A stretch of DNA of 45,727 bases, taken from contig CANFKS010000019.1 in the NCBI GenBank assembly GCA_947447625.1, forward strand, positions 1-45,727. Reading direction: 5' to 3'. A model generated the notes under the pieces. That model had not been told where the DNA came from. It did no database searches and saw only the letters and a program-made list of their open reading frames with translations. The position numbers were made by a program, and so were the translations under genes. This document shows, piece after piece, positions 16,013-24,535 of this stretch (positions are counted from its first letter, which is position 1; each line of letters starts with the position of its first letter). The stretch comes from Rhodospirillales bacterium. Lineage in GTDB: Bacteria; Pseudomonadota; Alphaproteobacteria; Acetobacterales; Acetobacteraceae.

Positions 16013-17914
16013 CCGCGTCTCGTTGCCGCGGCTGAGGTTGCGGTAACGCGCCAGGGCCATCAGGGGGAAGAACAGCTTGTAGCCGTGGTAGCGCAGGTAG
16101 AACACGCGCGGAAAGCCGACCGCGGTATACGGTTCCTCGTCCCATTCGCCGTCCGGCTTCTGCGCCGCGGTGAGCCAGGCCACGCCCTTGGTCACCGCCG
16201 GATGCGCTGCCTCGCCAGCCGCCATCAGGCCAAGCAGGGCCCAGGCGGTCTGGCTCGGATTGCTCTGGCGATACACGCCATGGGCGGCCTTGGCGTAGGT
16301 CTCGTTGTCCTCGCCCCAGCCGCCGTCTTCGCGCTGGGTGTGGAGCAGGAAGTCTACCGCGCGGCGGATCGACGGATCGCTGTGCGGCATCCCGGCGGCA
16401 TTCAGGGCGCACAGCACGGACCATGTGCCGTAGATGTAGTTGGTGCCCCAGCGGCCGAACCAGGCGCCATCCGGCTCCTGCTCGCGCTTCAGCCAGGCGA
16501 GCGCCCGGGCCATCACCGGCTCGTCGGCCTTGTGGCCGATCTGTGCGAGGAAGCTGACGCAGCGCGCCGTCACGTCGGCGGTCGAGGGGTCCAGCAGGGC
16601 GCCATGGTCGGCGAAGGGGATGTGGTTGAGATACATGTGGTTGTTGTCGGCATCGAAGGCGCCCCAGCCGCCGTCGCGGCTTTGCAGGGCGAGGATCCAG
16701 TCCCGCGCGCGGGCGATCGCCTCGGCGTGGGCCGTGTTGCCCTCGCGGTGCAGCAGCATGCCGACCACGGCGGTGTCATCGACGTCGGGGTAATGCGGGT
16801 TCTCGTACTGGAACGCCCAGCCGCCGGGAATTGCGTTGGGCCGGTTCTGCTTCCAGTCGCCGGCCACGTCGAGAATCTGCTTGCCGCGCAGCCAGCGGTT
16901 GGCCGCCGCGATCTCGGGGATGGCGGGGCTGTCGGCCTCGGCGACCGCGTGGCCGGCAAGGCTCGTGTCCCACACCGGAGACAGGCAGGGCTGACAAAAA
17001 GCGCGGTCCTCCTCGATCACCAGCAGCGTCTCGATCGCCTGCCAGGCGATCAGGGCGTCGGGATGGTCGGCCGGATAGCCGAGCGTGTCGAACATCATCA
17101 CCGTGTTGGCCATGGCGGGGTAGATAGCGCCCAGCCCATGAACACCATTGAGCCGCGCGGTGACGAAGGCGACGCACCAGGCGATTGCGCGCTTGCGGAT
17201 GCCGGCGGGAAACAGCGGCTCGGCGGTGCGCAGCACGCTGTCGAGATGCTTGAACACGCGGCCCCAGGCGGAGCGGTATGGGCCACGGATCCAGTCCCTC
17301 ACCTGCTCCGGGGGTGTGACGAACAATTCGCGGACAGCGATACCGCGCGGATTGCGGGCCTTCGGCTTCAACGCCATCAGCACCAGCAGCGGCGTGATCA
17401 CGGTGCGTGACCAGTACGAAACCTTGTCGAGATGGAACGGAAACCATTTGGGCAGCAACACCAGTTCGACCGGCATCACCGGCACCGCATCCCACGGCAC
17501 CGCGCCGTAGAGCGCAAGTTGGCAGCGGGTGAACACATTGGTGCGCGCAGCCCCCCCGGCGGCCAGGATGGCCTCGCGGGCGCGGACCATATGCGGCGCG
17601 GCGGGGTCATCGCCGATCATCTTCAGCGCAAAATAGGCCTTCACCGAAGCCGAGATATCGAACGCCCCGTCATGGAACAGGGGCCAACCGCCATGGCCGC
17701 CCTGAATGGAGCGCAGATAGGCGCCGATTTTCCGCTCGATGTCGGATGCGGGCTCAAGCCGGTCGAGAAAATGGCGCAGCAGGATGTATTCGGCCGGGAT
17801 GGTGGCGTCGGCCTCGAGTTCGAACACCCAGTGCCCGTCTGGCTTCTGCCGCTTCAGCAGCGCCGCGCGCGCAGCGGCGACACTGTGGTCGAGCCGGTCC
17901 CGTTCGATGGTCAT
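15995..17914 (-). CDS. shc: Squalene-hopene cyclase
   Basis: The 639-residue enzyme starts at ATG 17914, overlapping hpnE by 4 bases; the open frame runs further upstream but matches nothing. It cyclises squalene to hopene and hopanol at the cytoplasmic membrane. The protonating motif DVDDTA lies at residues 377-382, and several QW repeats are visible (for example QSRDGGWGAF, QKPDGEW, QREDGGWGED). Length is normal for the family. It is the last gene of the hpn operon, directly after the enzymes that make squalene. The C-terminus lies in a tandem duplication that leaves the protein intact. Confidence 0.95.
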   Translation of the reverse strand: MTIERDRLDHSVAAARAALLKRQKPDGHWVFELEADATIPAEYILLRHFLDRLEPASDIERKIGAYLRSIQGGHGGWPLFHDGAFDISASVKAYFALKMIGDDPAAPHMVRAREAILAAGGAARTNVFTRCQLALYGAVPWDAVPVMPVELVLLPKWFPFHLDKVSYWSRTVITPLLVLMALKPKARNPRGIAVRELFVTPPEQVRDWIRGPYRSAWGRVFKHLDSVLRTAEPLFPAGIRKRAIAWCVAFVTARLNGVHGLGAIYPAMANTVMMFDTLGYPADHPDALIAWQAIETLLVIEEDRAFCQPCLSPVWDTSLAGHAVAEADSPAIPEIAAANRWLRGKQILDVAGDWKQNRPNAIPGGWAFQYENPHYPDVDDTAVVGMLLHREGNTAHAEAIARARDWILALQSRDGGWGAFDADNNHMYLNHIPFADHGALLDPSTADVTARCVSFLAQIGHKADEPVMARALAWLKREQEPDGAWFGRWGTNYIYGTWSVLCALNAAGMPHSDPSIRRAVDFLLHTQREDGGWGEDNETYAKAAHGVYRQSNPSQTAWALLGLMAAGEAAHPAVTKGVAWLTAAQKPDGEWDEEPYTAVGFPRVFYLRYHGYKLFFPLMALARYRNLSRGNETRVAWGF

Positions 17915-19182
17915 CGCGGCATGTCCGACAGCACCGGGCGCAGGGCCTCGGCAGCGGTGTGACCCGACCTGACGGCCCCCTCGATCGTGCCGGGCAGGCC
18001 GGTCGCGGTCCAATCCCCGGCCAGGACCAGATTGACGATCGGCGTGCGGGCGGGCGGGCGGCGGGCTTCCTGGGCGGCGGTGGCGGCGATGGTGGCCCGG
18101 CGCTCCTTGACGACGCGCCGCTTTGGCATCGGCCCTTGGAGCCCGAGCGCCATGCGCACCTCGGGCCAGATTGCGGCCGCCAGATCGTCCGCCGTCCGAT
18201 CTACCAGGCGATTGGCGGCGCTGATGGTGATGGAAACGATGCCGGGCTTGATGAATATCCACTCCGCGGTGCCGCCGATCAGGCCCAGGAACCCGGCCAC
18301 TCCGACATCGCCGGCCGGCTGGGCGTCGATGAGAAAATGCACATTGACGATCGCCTCGAACGCATCAGGCACCATCTGCCGGGGCAGCAGGTCCTGGGCG
18401 ACCGGCGCGGACACGGCCAGCACGACGGCCTCGCCGGTCGCGACCTGGATCGGACCCTCCGTCGTGTCGAACGCCACAACCCGCCCTTCGGCAAGGGACA
18501 GCGCCGTCACCCGGCGGCCCGTGTGCAGCCGGGCGCCGCGCGCGCCGAGCCAGGCCATTGCCGGGTCGATGAACGTCTCGGACAGGCCAACCTTGGGGTA
18601 GAGCGGCATGCATGCCCGCCCGCCCTTCATCAGGGTTTCCCTGACAACGGCGCCGAACAGGCGGGCCAGCGCCGCGTCGGGCGGGGTATTGAGCGCGGCA
18701 ACGGCCAGCGGTTCGAGCAGACGGCGATACAGCGCGCTGCACCGGTCAAGCGCCTGGGCCACCGTGGCGTTGGCGCTGGCGGCATGTAGGCTGAGGAGTT
18801 GGGTGTATTCCAGCAGCGTCGTGCCCGGCACCCGGGTGTTGCGGCGCAACACCCACCAGGGCACCCGGCCCGCACCCGGCGCCACAGTCCAGCATTCGCC
18901 GCTGTTGACGTCCATAAACGGAAAGATCGCCACGCGCGGCCCGGCCAGCAGATCGCGGGCGCCGATGGTTTCCAGATACCCCATCGCCGCGTGATTGCCG
19001 GACAGCAGCAGGTGATTGCCGTTGTCGATGCGCCTGCCCAGCGCCTTGTCGAAATAGGAACGGCAGCGCCCACCCGCGGCGGGGCCGGCCTCGTGCAGGA
19101 TGACGCGATGACCGTCCTGCGTGAGGCGGATGGCAGAAGAGAGCCCGGCAAGGCCGGCGCCGATGATGTGAACATGGCTCAT
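17911..19182 (-). CDS. hpnE: HpnE, hydroxysqualene dehydroxylase
   Basis: The 423-residue flavoprotein has an FAD-binding start VHIIGAGLAGLSSAIRL and the GHRVILHEAGPAAGGRCRS block of the amine oxidase/phytoene desaturase superfamily. The C-terminus has LAGDWTATGLPGTIEGAVRSG. HpnE reduces hydroxysqualene to squalene, following HpnC and HpnD. ATG 19182 overlaps the hpnD stop by 4 bases; an earlier start at 19221 would add 13 residues inside hpnD. It overlaps shc by 4 bases. Confidence 0.93.
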   Translation of the reverse strand: MSHVHIIGAGLAGLSSAIRLTQDGHRVILHEAGPAAGGRCRSYFDKALGRRIDNGNHLLLSGNHAAMGYLETIGARDLLAGPRVAIFPFMDVNSGECWTVAPGAGRVPWWVLRRNTRVPGTTLLEYTQLLSLHAASANATVAQALDRCSALYRRLLEPLAVAALNTPPDAALARLFGAVVRETLMKGGRACMPLYPKVGLSETFIDPAMAWLGARGARLHTGRRVTALSLAEGRVVAFDTTEGPIQVATGEAVVLAVSAPVAQDLLPRQMVPDAFEAIVNVHFLIDAQPAGDVGVAGFLGLIGGTAEWIFIKPGIVSITISAANRLVDRTADDLAAAIWPEVRMALGLQGPMPKRRVVKERRATIAATAAQEARRPPARTPIVNLVLAGDWTATGLPGTIEGAVRSGHTAAEALRPVLSDMPR

Positions 19183-20027
19183 CGCAGGCCGAACCGCAGC
19201 AGCAGCCAGAGCTTCTCCCATTTTGCCAAGGTCACGGGCTGATCGAGCCGCTGCCAGCCACGCTTTTCGAGATGGCGCAGGATGGCGGCATAGGTTGCAC
19301 CCATCAGCCGCGCCGGTCGCATCGCACGGCGATCGCAGAGCGCCATCGCCGCCGACGCCGCGCGAAAATGCTTATGTGCCATAATAATCATACGCGAGCA
19401 TATATCTGGCAACAGCGGGTCAGCCAGCGCCTCGGTGGCGCTGGCGGGTGGGCGGGTGAAGAATTCGCGCGGCAGATAGACCCGGTTGCGCCCCGCGTCC
19501 TCGGCGATATCGCGCAGCACGTTGGTGAGTTGCAGGGCGCGGCCGAGGTGATAGGCGACGACATCAGCCTGCGGCGACGCGTCGCCGAACACCCGCACGG
19601 ACAACCGGCCGACGGCAGCGGCGACGCGGTCGCAGTAAAGATCGAGTTCGGCGAGGCTGGGAGCGATGATGTCGGTTTCGCCATCCATCTGCATGCCGTC
19701 GATAACGGCGACAAAATCCTCCTGCCGCAGATCGAACGCACGGATGGCGCGCAGCAGGGTGCGGCTGACCGGGAGGTCGTCAGCAACGCCGACATACAGG
19801 GCGGCGATGCGGGCGCGCCAGGCGTCCAGTGCGGCCCGCTTGGCGGCGAGATCGCCGGGTTCGTCGACGATGTCATCGACGATGCGGCAGAACGCGTAGA
19901 TCGCATACATCGCATGGCGCCGATCGGGCGGCAGGATGGCCATGCCGCGATGGAAGCTTGTGCCGGCAGCGCGGACAATGGTTTCGACGGCCTCGAGGTC
20001 GGAGCGGGAGGCACCGAGCGCGGTCAT
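19179..20027 (-). CDS. hpnD: HpnD, presqualene diphosphate synthase
   Basis: The 282-residue trans-isoprenyl diphosphate synthase joins two farnesyl diphosphates to presqualene diphosphate. Visible are the first Asp-rich motif FCRIVDDIVDE, the substrate segment YCDRVAAAVGRLSVRVFG, and LTNVLRDIAEDAGRNRVYLP with the second Asp-rich motif. ATG 20027 overlaps the hpnC stop by 4 bases, so the longer open frame from 20156 is rejected. HpnC and HpnE act next. It could be mistaken for phytoene synthase, but the operon decides. Confidence 0.94.
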   Translation of the reverse strand: MTALGASRSDLEAVETIVRAAGTSFHRGMAILPPDRRHAMYAIYAFCRIVDDIVDEPGDLAAKRAALDAWRARIAALYVGVADDLPVSRTLLRAIRAFDLRQEDFVAVIDGMQMDGETDIIAPSLAELDLYCDRVAAAVGRLSVRVFGDASPQADVVAYHLGRALQLTNVLRDIAEDAGRNRVYLPREFFTRPPASATEALADPLLPDICSRMIIMAHKHFRAASAAMALCDRRAMRPARLMGATYAAILRHLEKRGWQRLDQPVTLAKWEKLWLLLRFGLR

Positions 20028-20851
20028 AGATGCCTCAGGGCGCCCAGAACGGCCGCGAAAATGTCGGGTTTGCGGAGTTTGACGCGCCTGGCCAGCGGAT
20101 CCTCCCGCGTGAGGCGGGCAGCGAGGCGGCGGGCAAGGCCGGCGATGACGGCACATTCCAGGCGCAGGCGACGATCCCTCACGCGGCGCGGCAGATCCAT
20201 CGCCGTGCTGTTGAGGGCTGCGCAGCGGGCGAGCAGATCATCATGGACACGCTTCAGGCCCGGCGAGATCGCATGCTTGTGCAGATCGAGGACGGAGGCG
20301 CCGTTGGCAGCCATGAGGTCCTCCGGCACGTAGCACCGATCGAGTTCCTGGAGGTCTTTGGCGCCGTCCTGCAGGTGGTTCAGCACCTGCAACACGGTGC
20401 ACAGCGCGTCCGACGCCGCCCAGGTGTCGCGGGATTCGCCGTGCAGGTCGAGCATGTAGCGCCCGACCGGCACGGCGGAATAGCGGCAATACGCGACCAG
20501 AGCGGGCCAATCGGCCGTGCGGGGCGTGATGGCATCGCGGCGGAAGGCGATCAGCAGGTCGGTCGCGTGGGTCGCCGTCACGCCGGTTTCAGCAAGGCTC
20601 GCACGCAGGCGGGTGGCCGAGGGCGCGCCATCGGGGCGGTGGCCGAGCAGAACATGTTCCATCGTGTCGAGCCGGGCGATCTTGTCGGCCGGGGCCAAGA
20701 TGTCGCTGTCGGCGATATCATCCGCGTTGCGGGCGAAGCCATAAAAGGCATGCACATGCGGGCGCAGGCGCGGCGCGATGAGGGCGGAACCGACGGGGAA
20801 GTTCTCGTCGCCGCGGTCCTTGCCGGACCAGGTTTCGACCGATTGGCTCAT
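20024..20851 (-). CDS. hpnC: HpnC, hydroxysqualene synthase
   Basis: The 275-residue squalene/phytoene synthase-family protein has FYGFARNADDIADSD as its first Asp-rich motif, YCRYSAVPVGRYMLDLHG and VLNHLQDGAKDLQELDRCYVP. In the HpnCDE pathway it converts presqualene diphosphate to hydroxysqualene. ATG 20851 overlaps the hpnB stop by 4 bases. HpnC and HpnD are paralogues side by side, as usual in hopanoid operons. Confidence 0.94.
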   Translation of the reverse strand: MSQSVETWSGKDRGDENFPVGSALIAPRLRPHVHAFYGFARNADDIADSDILAPADKIARLDTMEHVLLGHRPDGAPSATRLRASLAETGVTATHATDLLIAFRRDAITPRTADWPALVAYCRYSAVPVGRYMLDLHGESRDTWAASDALCTVLQVLNHLQDGAKDLQELDRCYVPEDLMAANGASVLDLHKHAISPGLKRVHDDLLARCAALNSTAMDLPRRVRDRRLRLECAVIAGLARRLAARLTREDPLARRVKLRKPDIFAAVLGALRHL

Positions 20852-21954
20852 GGCTGCGCCCCAGGATAGGCGCGGTTTTTCCACATCACGCCGCGGCCGC
20901 GGTGGTGGTCGATGGCGGCGCCGATGGTCGCAGCGACATAAAACAAGGCGATGAGCGGCAAAGCGAGAACCCAAAAGGCGGAGAGCCCGGCGCGGGACAG
21001 CGCGGGCAGGAAAGTCCAGCCCATCAGAAACACGGCGCCGTTCAGGCCGTGCATGTCGAGGAACAGGCTGATCACCGGCATGAAAAACAGAAAAACCATG
21101 CCCAGCACGCAGCCAGCCAGGCGCAACGGCGCGTGGCGCAACTGAACATAGGCGGAGCGCGCGATCATCCGCCAGATATCGGCGAAATGCGGGTAGGGGC
21201 GAATCGAGCGGGCCTCGCTGCTGTGGCCAAGCCAGATCGGCGCATGGCCCTTGACCGCACGGGCCAGGGCGACATCGTCGATCAGTTCGCCCTTGATCGC
21301 CTCGATGCCGCCGATCCGGGCCAGCGCCGCGCGGCGGATCAGCATTGTGCCGCCCGCCGCGGCGGCGAGCGTGCTGTTTGGGTTGTTCACCCGGCTGAAC
21401 GGATAGAGCATCGCGAAGAAATAGACGAAGGCCGGGATCAGGGCGCGTTCGGCAAAGCTCGTGCAGTTGAGCGCCACCATTTCGCTGACCATGCCGGCGC
21501 CGGTCGATTCCATGCCGGCGACCAGCGTGGCAAGATGGGACGCCTCGTGGACGATGTCGGCATCGGTGAGGAAGACGAGTTCGTCGGTGCTGGCGCTGAT
21601 GCCTTGATGCACCGCCCAAAGCTTGCCGGCCCAGCCCGCGGGGCGCTCGGTGCCGGTCAGCACGGTCAACCGCGCCTGCGGATCCGGCAGGGCGCGGGCC
21701 AGGGCTGCGGTTGCATCGCTGCTGTTGTCATCGACCAGGATGACACGGAACGGGCCCGCATAATCCTGCGCCAGGAGCGAGGCGATCACGGGCCCGATGG
21801 TGGCGGCCTCGTCGCGCGCGGGCACGATGATGGCGACCGGCGGGGTTGCGCGCGGGCGGGCACGGGGCAGGCGCGGGCCGCCTTGCCAGAAATGCCCGTG
21901 CAGCAGGAACAGCCAGATCCAGGCGAGCAGGGCGGCGAAGGCGAGGATGCTCAT
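20848..21954 (-). CDS. hpnB: HpnB, hopanoid-associated family 2 glycosyltransferase
   Basis: The 368-residue protein has an N-terminal membrane segment (about 3-20), a GT-A domain starting VAIIVPARDEAATIGPVI with VDDNSSDATAALA and the DxD-like TDADIVHE, and three or four C-terminal hydrophobic helices. This is the HpnB layout. Its exact substrate is unsettled; a role in hopanoid decoration or transport is inferred from linkage. It overlaps both hpnA and hpnC by 4 bases. Confidence 0.9.
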   Translation of the reverse strand: MSILAFAALLAWIWLFLLHGHFWQGGPRLPRARPRATPPVAIIVPARDEAATIGPVIASLLAQDYAGPFRVILVDDNSSDATAALARALPDPQARLTVLTGTERPAGWAGKLWAVHQGISASTDELVFLTDADIVHEASHLATLVAGMESTGAGMVSEMVALNCTSFAERALIPAFVYFFAMLYPFSRVNNPNSTLAAAAGGTMLIRRAALARIGGIEAIKGELIDDVALARAVKGHAPIWLGHSSEARSIRPYPHFADIWRMIARSAYVQLRHAPLRLAGCVLGMVFLFFMPVISLFLDMHGLNGAVFLMGWTFLPALSRAGLSAFWVLALPLIALFYVAATIGAAIDHHRGRGVMWKNRAYPGAQP

Positions 21955-22946
21955 GCCGCCCTCCCATGGCTGCGCAACCAGGCCACGGCATCGGTGACCG
22001 CCTCCCGCGCCGGGCGGGGATGAAAGCCGAGTTCCGCAATGGCCTTGGCGGAGGAGAAAAACATCTTCTTGCGCGCCATGCGCAGATGGTCCCGGGTCAC
22101 GCGGGGTTCAATTCCCGCGATCGCGGCCAGCGCCTCGCAAGCCAGCGCGACCGGCCACAACGCGGGGATCGGCAGGCGGATGCGCGGCGGCCGGCGCCCG
22201 GCGATTTCAGCAACGATGGCGAGCAGGGCGCCGAAAGAGAGGTTTTCGCCGCCGAGGATATAGCGCTCGCCGATGCGGCCACGTTCGAGTGCCAGAACAT
22301 GACCCTCCGCGACGTCATCGACATGGACGACGCACAGGCCGGTGTCGATATAGGCCGGCATCCGTCCGGCGGCGGCATCCGCGATCATGCGCCCGGTGGG
22401 TGTGGGCTTGATATCGCGCGGACCGATCGGGGCGGCCGGATTGACGATCACGGCCGGCAGCCCCTCCTCGCGCACCAGGCGACGGACTTCGCATTCGGCC
22501 TCGTATTTGGAACGCTTGTAGACCCCGGCGATGCCGTCAGGGTCGACCGGGGTGGTTTCATCGGCGGGATCATCGGTCCCGGTCAGGCCCAGGGCGGCGA
22601 CGGAACTGCAATAGACCGCGCGCTCGATGCCGGCCCGTTGGCCGGCGCGCAGCAGGGCAACGGTGCCGGCGACGTTGGCGCGGCGCATGGCCGCGGGGTC
22701 CGGCACCCAGATCCGGTAGTCGGCGGCAACATGAAACACGAAGCGGCAGCCCTGCACGGCGGTGGCCAGCGACGCCGGATCATTCAGGTCGCCCTCGACC
22801 AGTTCGGCGTCGAGCCCTTGCAGGTTGGCGCGGTTGGTGCCCCGCCGGACCAGCAGACGCAAGCGATGGCCGCGCGCCGCGAGCGTGCGGGCGACGGCCG
22901 AGCCGACAAATCCGGTGGCGCCGGTGAGGAGGGTAAGCTCGGCCAT
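21951..22946 (-). CDS. hpnA: HpnA, hopanoid-associated sugar epimerase (extended SDR)
   Basis: The start at ATG 22946 gives 331 residues; an earlier frame start at 23000 adds 18 residues with no family match. The Rossmann motif TGATGFVGSAVA, the catalytic block YKRSKYEAE (Tyr and Lys of the SDR dyad) and PAAPIGPRDIKPTPTG match HpnA. It is an NAD(P)-dependent reductase/epimerase-like enzyme whose exact substrate is not firmly known. First gene of the hpn operon, overlapping hpnB by 4 bases. Confidence 0.92.
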   Translation of the reverse strand: MAELTLLTGATGFVGSAVARTLAARGHRLRLLVRRGTNRANLQGLDAELVEGDLNDPASLATAVQGCRFVFHVAADYRIWVPDPAAMRRANVAGTVALLRAGQRAGIERAVYCSSVAALGLTGTDDPADETTPVDPDGIAGVYKRSKYEAECEVRRLVREEGLPAVIVNPAAPIGPRDIKPTPTGRMIADAAAGRMPAYIDTGLCVVHVDDVAEGHVLALERGRIGERYILGGENLSFGALLAIVAEIAGRRPPRIRLPIPALWPVALACEALAAIAGIEPRVTRDHLRMARKKMFFSSAKAIAELGFHPRPAREAVTDAVAWLRSHGRAA

Positions 22947-23022
22947 GTCTCCATTGCGCGCTGAGGCGATGGCAGCCTGTATAGCGCGGCTGAGCCCCAC
23001 GCCAAATCGTTACCTCTCATGC

Positions 23023-23028
23023 ATTATA
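23023..23028 (-). promoter_or_regulatory. Candidate -10 element for the hopanoid operon
   Basis: A perfect TATAAT on the minus strand lies about 77 bases upstream of the hpnA start, in the gap after the phosphatase-family gene. No convincing -35 box is seen at 16-18 bases, so this is weak. Confidence 0.25.
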
Positions 23029-23052
23029 AGGCGGTGCCTTTTCCAGCTTCTA

Positions 23053-24456
23053 TCAGCCGCGATACCCCTCGTCGAGATAGATGTGCCGGCCGAAACGGGT
23101 GCGCGCGAGGCGCTGGCGGTAGTCCCCGTGCGCGGCCTCCCAGCTTTCCGCGGCGGGGTGGGCATCGGAGGGCGCGGCATCGAACAGGGCCTCGGCAAGC
23201 ACGCGGCCGTCCATCGCCGCGGCGCCGGACAGGCCGAGCAAGGCAAGCGCAGTGGGGGCGATGTCGCAAAGCCCGGCGGGGGCATCGGCCAGGGCGCCGG
23301 GGCGGATACGGGCGCCGGCGAACATCAGCACCGTATGCAATTCAGCCGCGAGCAGCCCGCCATGGGTACCGCCGCCGAGCGGCAGGTTGCCATCATACAG
23401 CGTGGTGCCGCCGAGCCCGCGGGCCGAAGGTCCGTTGGAGGTGCGCAAGGTGAACACCACCTGGGCGGCGCGGCGATGGTTGGCGAGAACAGCGGAATTC
23501 GGCAGCACGCCCGGCGGCAGATCGATCCCGTCGGCGGCGAAGACCGAGCCCACCCAATCCTGCGTGGTGAGCCAGTCGGCCGCCGCGGCGATGGTTTCGG
23601 CCGAAGCATCGGGCCAGGCCAGGCCGCAGCTTGATCCGGCCATCACAGTCGCGCCCTCGGCGGGGGAGCCGATGAGATGGGGCGCGATCGGATGCAGGCC
23701 GGTGATGGTGGCGTGGCCGTGGTCGGACGCGACGGCGATGGTGAGGTCCTCGGCATGGGGGCCGGCGCGCCAATCGGCGACCAGGCGGGCAAACGCGGCA
23801 TCGGCGGCGCGCAGGGCGTCAAGCTGATCCGGGCTGCCCAGGCCCTGGTAATGGCCGGAGGTGTCGGGTTCGCAGAGCCAGAGGATCGAGACATCGGGCG
23901 GCGCCGGCAGGATATGGGCACGATAGGCCTCGACCAGCCAGACCGCGCGTTCAGCCGGGGCGCGGGGCGGCGGCGGCAGTTTGGCCAGGAGGCCGCGGCC
24001 TTTGGTGGAGCAGAATTCGGGGCCGTGGACCGAGAGGCTGAGCTGGCCGAGCGCGTCGGCCTCCGGGTTCAGCACGTAGGTCTGCCCCGTCGTGCCGCTG
24101 CTGAGGATCGCGAAATCGCGCCCGGCGCTGTGCAGCAGGCGGGCGATGGTGGGGGCGTCGAGCAACGGGGCGCCGGTATCCTGCTCGATTTGTTTCAGGA
24201 GGGTCATATGCCCGGTGTCGACGCTGCGGGCGGCATCGAGCGGGTGCGGGATGCGGTTGGCGACCAGGCCGTGCCGGCGCGGCAGGCAGCCGGTGGCGAC
24301 CGAGGCCGAGCAGACCCGCGTCTCGGACGGAAAAACCGAGCGCGCCCGCATGAAATTGGTGCCGGACGCGGCGAACGCGATCAGGTTTGGAGTGGTGTCG
24401 GGGCGCACCATGTCGGGGCGCAGCCCGTCAAAGACGACGAGGAGGAATTTGCTCAT
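23053..24456 (-). CDS. Alkaline-phosphatase-superfamily hydrolase (nucleotide pyrophosphatase/phosphodiesterase-like)
   Basis: The start at ATG 24456, at the LLVVFDGLRPD motif, gives 467 residues; upstream frame is low-complexity antisense. Metal and catalytic residues of the superfamily are recognisable: Asp in FDGLRPD, the nucleophile region SETR, Asp and His in PDTSGHYQG, the SDHGH pair and a late His in THGG. It hydrolyses a phosphoester or diester; the ligand is unknown. No signal peptide is visible, so it is probably cytoplasmic. It lies 106 bases upstream of hpnA on the same strand and could share transcription with the hopanoid genes. Divergent from the Hyf-like cluster. Confidence 0.85.
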   Translation of the reverse strand: MSKFLLVVFDGLRPDMVRPDTTPNLIAFAASGTNFMRARSVFPSETRVCSASVATGCLPRRHGLVANRIPHPLDAARSVDTGHMTLLKQIEQDTGAPLLDAPTIARLLHSAGRDFAILSSGTTGQTYVLNPEADALGQLSLSVHGPEFCSTKGRGLLAKLPPPPRAPAERAVWLVEAYRAHILPAPPDVSILWLCEPDTSGHYQGLGSPDQLDALRAADAAFARLVADWRAGPHAEDLTIAVASDHGHATITGLHPIAPHLIGSPAEGATVMAGSSCGLAWPDASAETIAAAADWLTTQDWVGSVFAADGIDLPPGVLPNSAVLANHRRAAQVVFTLRTSNGPSARGLGGTTLYDGNLPLGGGTHGGLLAAELHTVLMFAGARIRPGALADAPAGLCDIAPTALALLGLSGAAAMDGRVLAEALFDAAPSDAHPAAESWEAAHGDYRQRLARTRFGRHIYLDEGYRG

Positions 24457-24535
24457 GCCCGGGCTTTTAAACCGTTTTGCATTTGATGTGCAGTGACGCT
24501 TGGGTGAATCGAGGCGGTCGTGCGAGACAGGGGGC

